Source: HKCCE3408 sp039191215
Lineage (GTDB): Bacteria; Pseudomonadota; Alphaproteobacteria; Rhodobacterales; Rhodobacteraceae
DNA length: 64,000 nucleotides
NCBI GenBank assembly: GCA_039191215.1
Contig: JBCCXT010000015.1
Location: forward strand, 1 to 64,000
Direction of reading: 5' to 3'
Made by a program: the position numbers and the translations under genes. This document shows, piece by piece, positions 8,947 to 17,218 of the stretch; position 1 is the first letter of the stretch; each line of letters begins with the position of its first letter. A model generated the notes under the pieces. It was given only the letters and a program-made list of their open reading frames with translations. It made no database searches and was not told the origin of the DNA.

Positions 8947-10392
8947 ATGAATACCCGTGGAACCGACTTTTGGGATGATGTGACGGCGCCATCGATCGCG
9001 CCGGAGCACATTAATGACATCGTCACCACCGCTGCGGATTTGGCCATCGTGCTGGAAACCAACGGCAAGGTCAGATCGGTCATCGTGAACCCGCTGAACC
9101 CCGCCCTTGGTCGGCTCGACCACTGGAAAGACCGCGACATTCGGGAGTTTACCGCCGAAGACAGTATGTCGAAGATCGAAAGCCAGCTTGCCGCCTATCG
9201 CAATGGTGAGCCGCCTGTCGCCGAAGCGATTGAGCTTAACCATTTCGACAACGCGAATTGGGAATTTCCAATCCGCTACACGCTGCATCGGATCGGCAGT
9301 GATGATGTGGTGCTGATGCTGGGGCGTGATCTGCGCCCCATTGCGGAACTTCAGCACCGGCTGGTCAAGGCGCAGCTGGCGCTGGAAAAGGACTACGAAA
9401 GCCACCGCGATTTCGAGACGCGCTACCGCGTTGTGATGGAAAGCTGCCGCGAGCCGATTGCGCTGGTGCAGGTCGGATCGGGCCGGATTGTCGATCTCAA
9501 CGATGCGGCCGCGCGCGTCCTTGGCGCCGATTCTGAATCCATGGTGGGCGGCGCCTTCACGCAGGAATTTGATGGCCGGCGCCGAGGTGAGTTCATCGAA
9601 AGCTTGGTTGCGATGGCCGGCAATCAAACCGGTGGTGCCGTGCGCGGCGAGACCAAGCGCTCAGCCCAGCATGTCGCGATTTACCCGACGCTTTTCCGCG
9701 CTGCTGGCGAACGGATGTTGCTGTGCCGCATTGAGCCGGAAGGCTCCTCTGAGGGGTTGGCGGCCGAGCTTTCGGCGACCTTAGCGCAGCTTTATCAGGA
9801 TGGCCCGGATGCGATTGTTTTCACTGACATTCACGGCATCATCCGCTCAGCAAACGACGCCTTTTTGGGGTTCTGCGATGTCGGGCAGCTAAGCGAGGTC
9901 AAAGACCGAAATCTGAGCGATTTTCTGAGCCGCGGCAGCGTCGATATGAAAGTGCTGATGGATAATGCCGCGCGGGCCGGACGCATACGCGTGTATTCCA
10001 CCCGCATGGAAGGTGCCTATGGCGGGCAATTGTCGGTTGAGATCTCGGCGACACGGCTTGGCGGTGCAACGCATGCGGGTTTTGCGTTTATCATCCGCGA
10101 TACCAGCCGGGTTGAGGTGGTCCGCGAGCCCGCCAATCAAAACGCGGGCATCACCGGCGGCATGCCGATTTCTGACCAGGCGATGCGAAATCTGATGGAT
10201 CTCGTCGGCTCTTCGCCTCTGAAGGACATCGTCGCCGCAACAACGGATGTGATCGAAAAGATGTGCATCGAGACGGCGGTGGAGCTGACCGACAACAACC
10301 GCGTGGCTGCAGCCGAGATGCTCGGCCTGTCGCGGCAATCGCTGTATGTGAAGCTGCGCAAATACGGGCTTCTCAGCAAGCACGGCGACTAG
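8947..10392 (+). CDS. ppsR: Transcriptional repressor PpsR/CrtJ
   Basis: 481-aa redox-responsive repressor of photosynthesis genes. It has an N-terminal domain, then PAS domains (roughly residues 150-265 and 275-390), and a C-terminal Fis-type helix-turn-helix (about 440-475, AAAEMLGLSRQSLY). Cysteines at about 260 (MLLCRIE) and 440 (EKMCIE) match the pair whose oxidation controls DNA binding in Rhodobacter PpsR. The HTH motif closely matches regulators that bind TGT-N12-ACA, and seven such boxes occur in this window. It is transcribed with ppaA and lies upstream of bchG. Confidence 0.96.
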   Translation: MNTRGTDFWDDVTAPSIAPEHINDIVTTAADLAIVLETNGKVRSVIVNPLNPALGRLDHWKDRDIREFTAEDSMSKIESQLAAYRNGEPPVAEAIELNHFDNANWEFPIRYTLHRIGSDDVVLMLGRDLRPIAELQHRLVKAQLALEKDYESHRDFETRYRVVMESCREPIALVQVGSGRIVDLNDAAARVLGADSESMVGGAFTQEFDGRRRGEFIESLVAMAGNQTGGAVRGETKRSAQHVAIYPTLFRAAGERMLLCRIEPEGSSEGLAAELSATLAQLYQDGPDAIVFTDIHGIIRSANDAFLGFCDVGQLSEVKDRNLSDFLSRGSVDMKVLMDNAARAGRIRVYSTRMEGAYGGQLSVEISATRLGGATHAGFAFIIRDTSRVEVVREPANQNAGITGGMPISDQAMRNLMDLVGSSPLKDIVAATTDVIEKMCIETAVELTDNNRVAAAEMLGLSRQSLYVKLRKYGLLSKHGD

Positions 10393-10410
10393 CGTAAGGT
10401 TTAGTTTACA
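10393..10410. promoter_or_regulatory. Degenerate PpsR half-box upstream of bchG
   Basis: CGT-N12-ACA, directly after the ppsR stop codon; one base off the TGT-N12-ACA consensus. Its centre is 34 bp from the centre of the perfect box at 10427-10444. It may be the weak partner of a cooperative pair, but this is inferred only from spacing. Confidence 0.4.
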
Positions 10411-10426
10411 CTTGCCTGGCGGAAGC

Positions 10427-10444
10427 TGTCACTTTAGGTTGACA
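10427..10444. promoter_or_regulatory. PpsR box touching the bchG start
   Basis: Perfect TGT-N12-ACA (TGTCACTTTAGGTTGACA). It ends two bases before the bchG ATG at 10447, and the only Shine-Dalgarno-like AGG lies inside it. PpsR bound here would sit on the translation start region, possibly acting as a roadblock to transcription arriving from ppsR. Confidence 0.83.
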
Positions 10445-10446
10445 GC

Positions 10447-11352
10447 ATGACTGGAACGACCAATCCCGTCGCAGGAACACGCCCAAGGCCGCTGCCTGAG
10501 CCCGCGGCCGTATTGACGCTGGTCAAACCTATCACCTGGTTCCCACCAATATGGGCGTATCTGTGCGGCATCGTCTCTGCCGGGGTGAACCCGTTGGAAC
10601 GTCCAGGCTTCGTAGCGCTTGGCTTAATCTTGGCCGGTCCGGTTGTCTGCGGCATGAGCCAGGCAGCCAATGATTGGTGCGACCGGCATGTCGATGCGAT
10701 CAACGAACCGCGGCGCCCGATACCTTCGGGTCGCGTACCCGGCCGATGGGGCCTTTGGATAGCGCTGGTTATGAGCGGCCTGGGCCTGGCCATCGGCGCG
10801 CTGCTTGGGCCTTGGGGCTTTGCCGCAACCGCGCTGGCAATCGCCGCGGCCTGGGCCTATTCAGCGGAGCCGGTTCGGCTCAAACGCTCCGGCCTATGGG
10901 GCCCGGGCCTTGTCGGGTTAAGCTATGAGACACTGCCCTGGATCACTGGCGCAGCAGTTCTGTCTGCCGGGGCGCCGGATCTCGGCGTGATCGTGGTCGC
11001 CCTGCTTTACGGGCTGGGCGCGCATGGCATTATGACGCTGAATGATTTCAAAGCGCTGGAGGGCGACCGGCAGACTGGCGTGAATTCCCTGCCGGTGACA
11101 TTGGGTCCGGACCGGGCAGCGCGCCTTGCCTGCCTTGTAATGCTCCTGCCGCAGGTCGCCGTGATCGCACTTCTATTCGTTTGGGGCCGCCCGGTTCATG
11201 CATGCATCGTGTTGGCCCTTCTGCTGGCGCAGCTCGCCGCGATGCGCGTTTTGCTGAACGACCCCAAGGGCCGGGCGCCCTGGTATAACGGCACCGGTGT
11301 CATGGCCTATGTGGCGGGCATGATGGTCAGCGCCGTGGCATTGGGAGGCTAA
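10447..11352 (+). CDS. bchG: Bacteriochlorophyll synthase BchG
   Basis: UbiA-family membrane prenyltransferase (301 aa) that attaches geranylgeranyl or phytyl diphosphate to bacteriochlorophyllide a. The polyprenyl-diphosphate-binding motif NDWCDRHVDAINEP lies at about residues 75-88, followed by P-I-P-S-G-R; a second aspartate motif (NDFKALEGD) lies near 200. The conserved K-P-I-T-W-F-P-P segment near residue 27 fixes the N-terminus, and no alternative start precedes it. It is followed by orf428 and bchP after 3 bases, forming bchG-orf428-bchP-idi. Confidence 0.97.
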   Translation: MTGTTNPVAGTRPRPLPEPAAVLTLVKPITWFPPIWAYLCGIVSAGVNPLERPGFVALGLILAGPVVCGMSQAANDWCDRHVDAINEPRRPIPSGRVPGRWGLWIALVMSGLGLAIGALLGPWGFAATALAIAAAWAYSAEPVRLKRSGLWGPGLVGLSYETLPWITGAAVLSAGAPDLGVIVVALLYGLGAHGIMTLNDFKALEGDRQTGVNSLPVTLGPDRAARLACLVMLLPQVAVIALLFVWGRPVHACIVLALLLAQLAAMRVLLNDPKGRAPWYNGTGVMAYVAGMMVSAVALGG

Positions 11353-11355
11353 GAC

Positions 11356-12636
11356 ATGGTGTGGCTTCGGATCATTCGCTTGGGCCTGGTGCAGATGAGC
11401 CTTGGTGCGCTGGTGGTGCTCACCACCGCAACACTAAACCGGGTGATGGTTGTTGAGCTGGCCCTGCCCGCGCTTCTGCCCGGGCTATTGGTTTCGTTGT
11501 ATTACGGGCTGCAATTCCTGCGCCCGCGTTTCGGACACGGCGCAGATCAAGGCGGGCGGCGTGTGCCATGGATCCTTGGCGGTGTCGCCGTTTTGGCCGC
11601 AGGCGGGCTGATCGCGGCCCATTCCGTTGGGGTTATGGCCCAAAGCGTGCCTTTGGGCATCGCCGTGGCAATCCCCGCCTTTGTGCTGATCGGACTCGGA
11701 ATCGGTGCGGCCGGCACCAATGTTCTGGCGCTCTTGTCAGCCATCGTGCCGGAGGGTCGCCAAGCTGAGGCGGGATCAACCGTTTGGATCATGATGATCG
11801 CGGGCCTTGCCACCACGGGTATTACCGCAGGCATTCTGCTTGATCCGTTTAGCCAGGAGCGCCTGATGGCCGTGGCGAGTGGTGTGGCGGCAATCGCGCT
11901 GGTGCTGAGCGTGATCGGCGCGTACGGCCAAGACCGGGGCGTCCCGCGACGGGCGCCCGAGCGTAAGATCGCAACCAAGCAAATCTTGGCTGAGCTTTGG
12001 GGCGTCCCGCATATCCGAACTTTCACGATCTTCGTCTTCGCCTCGATGCTGGCCTACAACCTGCAAGACCTGATCTTGGAACCCTTTGGCGGCCATGTCT
12101 TCGGCATGAGCGTGGGCGAAAGCACCGCTTTGGGTGGCCAATTACATGCCGGTGCACTGTCGGGCATGATCTTGGTCTTGATTGCAACGCCCCTGCTGCG
12201 GGTGCCCGTCCGCGTTTGGATCGTTGGCGGTTGCGTGCTCAGCGGCGCGGCGCTTTTGGCGATGGGGTTCGGCGCCCAAACACCGCATAGCTGGCCCATC
12301 GGCGGCAATGTCTTCGTGTTGGGATTGGCCAATGGCGCCTTTGCGGTTGCGGCCGTGGGCGCGATGATGGGCCTGGCAAGGGAAGGCTCAGAGGCGCGCG
12401 AAGGTGCCCGGATGGGCCTCTTTGGCGCCGCGCAAGCCATCGCCTTTGGCGCCGGATCCTTTCTTGGAACGGCGGCTGTCGATGTGATGCGCGCGCTGAC
12501 ACCCTCTTTGCCAACCGCCTACGGCACCGTCTTCATCGCCGAGGGAACGGTCTTTTTGTTGGCCGCGTTTTTGGCGCTTAAAATCGGCTCTAACACGCGG
12601 AAAAGCCACGATTCTGCGCTTGTACCAGGGGAGTGA
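11356..12636 (+). CDS. PucC-family MFS protein (orf428, between bchG and bchP)
   Basis: 426-aa, about 12-helix major-facilitator protein of the BCD/PucC/LhaA family. Homologues at this position (ORF428 or bch2 in purple bacteria) are thought to help deliver bacteriochlorophyll to, or assemble, light-harvesting complexes; the transported species is not established. The N-terminus (W-L-R-I-I-R-L-G-L-V-Q-M-S-L-G) and the loop GADQGGRRVPWILGG match the family. It starts 3 bases after bchG and overlaps the open frame of bchP. Confidence 0.9.
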   Translation: MVWLRIIRLGLVQMSLGALVVLTTATLNRVMVVELALPALLPGLLVSLYYGLQFLRPRFGHGADQGGRRVPWILGGVAVLAAGGLIAAHSVGVMAQSVPLGIAVAIPAFVLIGLGIGAAGTNVLALLSAIVPEGRQAEAGSTVWIMMIAGLATTGITAGILLDPFSQERLMAVASGVAAIALVLSVIGAYGQDRGVPRRAPERKIATKQILAELWGVPHIRTFTIFVFASMLAYNLQDLILEPFGGHVFGMSVGESTALGGQLHAGALSGMILVLIATPLLRVPVRVWIVGGCVLSGAALLAMGFGAQTPHSWPIGGNVFVLGLANGAFAVAAVGAMMGLAREGSEAREGARMGLFGAAQAIAFGAGSFLGTAAVDVMRALTPSLPTAYGTVFIAEGTVFLLAAFLALKIGSNTRKSHDSALVPGE

Positions 12637-12641
12637 CACGG

Positions 12642-13823
12642 ATGGTCTATGATGTCGTTGTTGTCGGTGGCGGCCCTGCTGGGGCTACAGCCGCGCTGGA
12701 CCTTGCGCGGTCCGGCCTATGCGTCGCAATGCTTGACCGTGCCGGGCGGATCAAACCCTGCGGTGGTGCCATTCCGCCGCGGCTGATCGCAGATTTCGAC
12801 ATTCCCGAAGACCAGCTCGTCGCACGCATCCAGACCGCGCGGATGATTTCGCCAACCGGGCGCCGCGTCGACATCCCGATCGAAAACGGTTTTGTCGGCA
12901 TGGTCGACCGCGAACACTTCGATGAATACCTGCGCGGCCGTGCCGCAGAAGCTGGGGCCGACCGCGTCACCGGGACATTCGTGCGCATCAATCGCGACGG
13001 CAACACACCGCAGGTCATCTACCGCGCCAAGGGCGAAACCGACACACGCAGCCTTTCAGCAAAGCTGATCATCGGCGCTGACGGTGCGCGGTCGAATGTC
13101 GCCCGCCAAGAGGTCCCGGATGGTGACAAAATCCCATATGTCATTGCCTATCACGAGATCATCGAGGCGCCCGGACCGCGCGGTGACTACCATCCCGACC
13201 GCTGCGACGTTGTCTATGACGGGCGCATCAGCCCCGATTTTTACGGCTGGGTCTTTCCGCACGGATCGCAAGCCAGTGTCGGCATGGGTTCGATGGAAAA
13301 GGCCGTGGACCTCAAACAGGCCACAGCCGATCTGCGCGAAGCTTCCGGTCTGGCCGATTGTCAGACGATCCGCCGCGAAGGGGCGCCGATCCCGCTCAAG
13401 CCGCTTGATCAATGGGACAATGGCCATGATGTGGTTCTGGCCGGGGATGCGGCGGGGGTCGTTGCCCCATCCTCCGGCGAGGGCATCTATTATGCCATGG
13501 TCGGTGGGCGCGTCGCCGCAACAGCCGCCGCGGCCTGCCTGGCCTCAGGTCGCGTCAAGGACCTTGGCCTGGCACGCAAGCTGTTCATGCGCGAGCACAA
13601 GACCGTATTCCGCGTTCTGGGCGCGATGCAGGACGCCTATTACAAATCCGATGATCGGCGCGAACGCTTTGTCAGCCTGTGCCACGATATCGATGTTCAG
13701 CGCCTGACTTTTGAGGCTTACATGAACAAAAAGCTTGTGCGTGCCCGCCCGCTGGCCCATCTCAAGATCGGTTTGAAGAATATCGCCCATCTGACGGGCG
13801 TGATACCGGCGACGCGCGCATGA
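12642..13823 (+). CDS. bchP: Geranylgeranyl reductase BchP
   Basis: FAD-dependent reductase (393 aa) that converts the geranylgeranyl tail of bacteriochlorophyll to phytyl in three steps. The N-terminus shows the dinucleotide-binding motif VVGGGPAGATAA, followed by K-P-C-G-G-A typical of the family; the second FAD motif is VLAGDAAGVVAPSSGEGI. I chose the ATG at 12642 because AGGGGAG lies about 8-10 bases upstream; a GTG at 12633 is also in frame but sits inside that motif. Its stop overlaps the idi start as ATGA. Confidence 0.95.
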   Translation: MVYDVVVVGGGPAGATAALDLARSGLCVAMLDRAGRIKPCGGAIPPRLIADFDIPEDQLVARIQTARMISPTGRRVDIPIENGFVGMVDREHFDEYLRGRAAEAGADRVTGTFVRINRDGNTPQVIYRAKGETDTRSLSAKLIIGADGARSNVARQEVPDGDKIPYVIAYHEIIEAPGPRGDYHPDRCDVVYDGRISPDFYGWVFPHGSQASVGMGSMEKAVDLKQATADLREASGLADCQTIRREGAPIPLKPLDQWDNGHDVVLAGDAAGVVAPSSGEGIYYAMVGGRVAATAAAACLASGRVKDLGLARKLFMREHKTVFRVLGAMQDAYYKSDDRRERFVSLCHDIDVQRLTFEAYMNKKLVRARPLAHLKIGLKNIAHLTGVIPATRA

Positions 13824-14344
13824 CGATCATGATCCCTGCCTGGGTCGATGGGGAATTGGTCCCGGTCGAAAAACTCGAAGCCCATGTCAGGGGTTTGCGG
13901 CATCGCGCGATCTCGGTGTTTTTGATGCGCGGTGACCAGGTTTTGCTGCAGCGCAGGGCGCTCAGCAAATATCACACGCCAGGTCTTTGGGCCAATGCCT
14001 GCTGCACGCATCCGCATTGGGGCGAAGAAACCGGCCCCTGCGCCGTGCGGCGGCTGGAAGAGGAGCTGGGACTGGCCGGTGTGGCGCTGAACTATCGCGA
14101 CACCGTCGAATACCGCGCCGATGTCGGTGGTGGGCTGATCGAGCATGAGGTTGTCGACATCTTTGTCGGCCAGCTCGCACCAGGCACGGAGCCGCAGCCA
14201 AACCCGGATGAGGTGATGGACACAATCTGGCGCCCGCTTGACACACTGGCCGAAGAGGTCGCAGCCGCGCCAACTGGTTTCACGCCGTGGTTGGCCATCT
14301 ATTTGCGCGACCATGCCACGACCATTTTTCGCGAGTTAGCTTAA
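13820..14344 (+). CDS. idi: Isopentenyl-diphosphate delta-isomerase (type I)
   Basis: Nudix-fold isomerase (174 aa) interconverting IPP and DMAPP, the precursors of carotenoids and the phytyl tail. The active-site cysteine is in N-A-C-C-T-H-P (about residue 62), the Nudix-type acidic helix is R-R-L-E-E-E-L-G, and the catalytic glutamate region is I-E-H-E-V-V-D-I. It is translationally coupled to bchP (ATGA). Placement with bchG-bchP and facing dxs fits joint supply of prenyl units for pigments. Confidence 0.95.
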   Translation: MTIMIPAWVDGELVPVEKLEAHVRGLRHRAISVFLMRGDQVLLQRRALSKYHTPGLWANACCTHPHWGEETGPCAVRRLEEELGLAGVALNYRDTVEYRADVGGGLIEHEVVDIFVGQLAPGTEPQPNPDEVMDTIWRPLDTLAEEVAAAPTGFTPWLAIYLRDHATTIFRELA

Positions 14345-14444
14345 GCTTTGCGACCGGCGCTGATTTGGGCGCAGGTTTTCGACGCGATCTTCATACTGCA
14401 CGGCAGTTTTCGCGGCATGCGCGTTGCCAGGTCTCGGCTGCGTC

Positions 14445-16364
14445 CTAGGCGCGCGCTTCGCCAAAATTGGCGGTCTCGATCCCCATTGCCCCAAGGGCGG
14501 TGCGCGCGATGTCATCCGCCGTCAGGCCGGCATCGGCGTACATATCCGCAGGGCTGGCCTGGTCGATGAAGCGGTCGGGCAGGGTCATGGTGCGCACAGC
14601 AAGACCGCAATCGAGCAATCCGGCGCTTGCCAGGTGATGCAAAACCATGCCGCCGAACCCCAAAACCGCGCCTTGTTCGACGGTCAGCAACACATCGTGA
14701 TCGGCCGCCAAGCCGTTGATCAGCTCAGTATCGAGCGGTTTGGCGAAACGGGCATCTGCAACGGTCACGCTGATGCCGCGCGCCGTGAGATCTTCGGCCG
14801 CACACAGTGCCTCCGCAAGATGCGCGCCAAAAGACAGGATGGCCACCTGGTTGCCCTCACGCAGGACGCGGCCCTTGCCAATTTCCAGTACGTCACCGGT
14901 TTCAGGCAGATCGATGCCGACACCCTCCCCGCGCGGGTAGCGCACCGCAATCGGGCCGCTGTCATGGGCGGCCATCGTCGCCATCATATGCACAAGCTCT
15001 GCCTCATCGGCGCAGGCCATCACACTCATGTTCGGCAGGGCGGACAGATAGCCAATGTCAAACGCGCCTGCATGGGTCGGCCCGTCAGCGCCGACAAGCC
15101 CGGCCCGGTCGAGGCAGAACCGCACGGGCAAATTTTGCAGTGCCACATCATGTACGATTTGATCATAGCCGCGCTGCAGGAAACTCGAATAGATCGCGCA
15201 GAACGGCTTTAGGCCGCCCGCCGCCATGCCTGCGGCAAAGGTTACGGCATGCTGTTCGGCGATGCCGACGTCAAAAACGCGTTTCGGATGGGCTTTGGCC
15301 AGGGCGGTCAATCCGGTGCCGCCAGGCATCGCGGCGGTAACGCCGACAATCTTTGGATCTGTGTCTGCAAGGCGGGATAGAGCCTTTCCAAAAACGCCAG
15401 TATAGCTTGGTGCATTGGGTTTTGACTTTTTCTGCTGGCCGGTGGCGACGTCGAATTTGGCAACGCCATGATAACAATCATCCGCCCCCTCGGCCGGCGC
15501 GTACCCTTTGCCTTTGACCGTGACGGCATGGATCAGAATGGGCTTGGTGGCCCGCGTCTTCGCCGCGCGCAACACGGTCAGAAGCTGGCCCATATCGTGC
15601 CCATCGATCGGGCCGACATAGTCAAACCCCAGATGGTCAAACAGCGTGCCCTGACCCACGGCGCCGGTGACAAGCTGGCGCGCACGCTCGGCCCCGGCGC
15701 GCAGCGGCTCCGGCAGATGTGCGGCCATGTCATCGGCCATGTTCTTGAACGCCATGAACGGTGCATTGGCGTAAAGGCCCGACAGATAGCTGGACATGGC
15801 GCCGACGGGCGGGGCGATCGACATCTCATTGTCGTTGAGGATCACAAAAAGCCGTCGGCCCTCCGCACCGGCATTGTTCAGCGCCTCATAGGCCATGCCC
15901 GCGCTGATCGAGCCATCGCCGATCACAGCGATTGCGTCCCCGGTTGCCTCACCCAGGTCACGCGCCATGGTGAAGCCAAGCGCGGCCGAGATGCTTGTTG
16001 AGGAATGTGCCGCGCCAAACGGGTCGTAGATGCTCTCGGCGCGCTTGGTAAATCCGCTCAGCCCACCCTTTTGCCGAAGCGTCCGGATCCGGTCACGTCG
16101 GCCGGTCACAATCTTGTGGGGATAACATTGGTGGCCGACATCCCAAATGAGCTTGTCGTAGGGCGTGTTAAAGGTGGCATGTATCGCCACGGTCAGCTCT
16201 ACCACTCCAAGCGATGAGCCCAAATGCCCGCCGGTCTCGGACACCGCGGAGATCGTCTCGGCGCGCAATTCATGGGCGAGCTTGGCAAGATCGCGATCCG
16301 ATAGACGTCGCAGATCGGCAGGGCTATCGACCTGATCGAGGATCGGGGTGCTGGGTTTGGTCAA
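14445..16364 (-). CDS. dxs: 1-deoxy-D-xylulose-5-phosphate synthase
   Basis: Thiamine-diphosphate enzyme (639 aa) that condenses pyruvate and glyceraldehyde-3-phosphate, the entry step of the MEP isoprenoid pathway. The H-S-S-T-S-I-S-A-A-L-G and GDGSISAGMAYEALNN motifs, plus the transketolase C-terminal domain with D-R-A-G-L-V-G-A-D-G-P-T-H, are all present. The start is most likely the TTG at 16364 (M-T-K-P-S-T): GGGAGGG lies 4-5 bases upstream. In related bacteria dxs follows pufQBALMC; here it follows pufA after only about 520 bp. Confidence 0.96.
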   Translation of the reverse strand: MTKPSTPILDQVDSPADLRRLSDRDLAKLAHELRAETISAVSETGGHLGSSLGVVELTVAIHATFNTPYDKLIWDVGHQCYPHKIVTGRRDRIRTLRQKGGLSGFTKRAESIYDPFGAAHSSTSISAALGFTMARDLGEATGDAIAVIGDGSISAGMAYEALNNAGAEGRRLFVILNDNEMSIAPPVGAMSSYLSGLYANAPFMAFKNMADDMAAHLPEPLRAGAERARQLVTGAVGQGTLFDHLGFDYVGPIDGHDMGQLLTVLRAAKTRATKPILIHAVTVKGKGYAPAEGADDCYHGVAKFDVATGQQKKSKPNAPSYTGVFGKALSRLADTDPKIVGVTAAMPGGTGLTALAKAHPKRVFDVGIAEQHAVTFAAGMAAGGLKPFCAIYSSFLQRGYDQIVHDVALQNLPVRFCLDRAGLVGADGPTHAGAFDIGYLSALPNMSVMACADEAELVHMMATMAAHDSGPIAVRYPRGEGVGIDLPETGDVLEIGKGRVLREGNQVAILSFGAHLAEALCAAEDLTARGISVTVADARFAKPLDTELINGLAADHDVLLTVEQGAVLGFGGMVLHHLASAGLLDCGLAVRTMTLPDRFIDQASPADMYADAGLTADDIARTALGAMGIETANFGEARA

Positions 16365-16387
16365 TTTTCCCTCCCTTATTAAGCACT

Positions 16388-16402
16388 TGCCGAAATTCGG
16401 CA
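16388..16402. repeat. Perfect 7-1-7 palindrome upstream of dxs
   Basis: TGCCGAAATTCGGCA, centred about 30 bp upstream of the dxs TTG start. It could be an operator or part of a promoter, but no regulator is known to me for this exact sequence. Confidence 0.5.
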
Positions 16403-16558
16403 CCAGGGCCCACAGAATGTGACAGCGGTGCTGACGATCTGCGTCGAACCTGGCCCGCTCATCGCCAATGCGCCGACGAACCGGCCGGCGTCACTCATAA
16501 GCGTTGCAATCGTGGTCGCCGCCGATCTTGGCCAGCTATGGTTTGTTGACGACCGCGT

Positions 16559-16843
16559 TCATCCCTTGCCATCGCTGTTGATAGCCTTGGTGACAAGTTC
16601 GGCCGTCGACCAAGGGCACTTCGTGGAAAGCCAGGCCGCAATTTTGGGCAAAATGGCCTTTTCCAGCAAAGGCACGCAGCGGTCAGTGATGTCCTGGACC
16701 ATGCGAATGCCAGGCCTGGCCGCCACCCAACTTGCAGTGACCCGCGCATGGTCGCAAAACGCCCGGCCTTTGTGACAAATACGCAATTCACACCCAAGGA
16801 ATTGGCGAGGTATCTCATGAAGCGTTGTCTGTGTCGTTGCCAT
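16559..16843 (-). CDS. Hypothetical 94-aa ORF between pufA and dxs
   Basis: Open frame starting M-A-T-T-Q-T-T-L-H-E and ending K-A-I-N-S-D-G-K-G. No family is recognised. It has five cysteines and no membrane segment, so it is not a puf subunit. There is no Shine-Dalgarno sequence; the ATG lies 8 bases beyond a GC-rich hairpin. Third codon positions look less GC-rich than in neighbouring genes, which argues against strong selection as a gene. It may be a chance frame in deletion-scar DNA, or a foreign or decayed gene. Confidence 0.3.
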   Translation of the reverse strand: MATTQTTLHEIPRQFLGCELRICHKGRAFCDHARVTASWVAARPGIRMVQDITDRCVPLLEKAILPKIAAWLSTKCPWSTAELVTKAINSDGKG

Positions 16844-16851
16844 CGCCGCGG

Positions 16852-16868
16852 GCGGGCGCGCCGCCCGC
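16852..16868 (-). repeat. Hairpin downstream of pufA
   Basis: GCGGGCG and CGCCCGC form a 7-bp all-GC stem with a 3-base loop, 18 bases after the pufA stop. No U-run follows, so it is more like the pufA-pufL intercistronic hairpin that protects pufBA mRNA in Rhodobacter than an intrinsic terminator. Its survival with pufLM gone marks where pufL would have begun. Confidence 0.6.
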
Positions 16869-16886
16869 AGCAGTTTTAGGGTTTGA

Positions 16887-17051
16887 TCAGAAGCCAGAAG
16901 TTGAGGCTGCTTGCTCGAACCAGTTCAGACCCGACGACAGGACCACCAGGTGGATCATTGCCGCGAGGAGGAACAGGAACACGCCCTGGGCCACGAAAAC
17001 GCGGCGCGGGTCGAAGATGAGCCAGATTTTGTAGAATTTAGACAAAAACAT
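16887..17051 (-). CDS. pufA: Light-harvesting 1 (B870) alpha polypeptide
   Basis: 54-aa core antenna subunit. Translation of the complement gives M-F-L-S-K-F-Y-K-I-W then L-I-F-D-P-R-R-V-F-V, followed by one membrane helix with the bacteriochlorophyll-ligating histidine at about residue 34 (A-A-M-I-H-L-V). An A-G-G-T-G-A-G motif precedes the ATG. It starts 8 bases after pufB ends. LH1 alpha and beta form the ring that surrounds the reaction centre, yet the reaction-centre genes do not follow. Confidence 0.96.
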   Translation of the reverse strand: MFLSKFYKIWLIFDPRRVFVAQGVFLFLLAAMIHLVVLSSGLNWFEQAASTSGF

Positions 17052-17059
17052 GGCTCACC

Positions 17060-17218
17060 TCATGCTCCGCCGCCGAACCAAGGCGCCCAGATGTACGTGG
17101 CGACATGAGCTACAAGGCATGCACCGGCAAAGAGCCAGAGCCCGCTCAAATACACCGCGTGCAGCTCTTGCGCCTGCTCGTCGGTCAGACCCGTGAAAGA
17201 CAGGTCACTTTCAGCCAT
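17060..17218 (-). CDS. pufB: Light-harvesting 1 (B870) beta polypeptide
   Basis: 52-aa core antenna subunit. The N-terminus M-A-E-S-D-L-S-F-T-G-L-T-D-E-Q-A is the LH1 beta signature. Histidines lie at about residues 20 and 38; the latter (V-A-H-V-A) is the bacteriochlorophyll ligand, followed by the W-A-P-W-F C-terminal segment. A strong GGAGGAAAG site lies just upstream of the ATG. Confidence 0.96.
   Translation of the reverse strand: MAESDLSFTGLTDEQAQELHAVYLSGLWLFAGACLVAHVATYIWAPWFGGGA

Larger units (their letters stand above)
16404..16886 (-). other. pufA-dxs interval lacking pufL and pufM
   Basis: In Rhodobacterales pufA is normally followed by pufL, pufM and pufC or pufX, which would need about 1.8 kb or more before dxs. 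Here there are 483 bp. Translation of both strands shows no segment resembling PufL, PufM, tetraheme PufC or PufX. What is present is a GC-rich hairpin just after pufA, one unrecognised 94-codon frame (16559-16843) and a palindrome near dxs. This could be the scar of a deletion, or a lineage in which pufLM lie elsewhere. Confidence 0.75.

Noticed and set aside
16419..16775. 118-codon plus-strand frame in the pufA-dxs interval
   Set aside because: No ribosome site, no domain, and it is antisense to the puf-dxs unit; not enough to call a gene.
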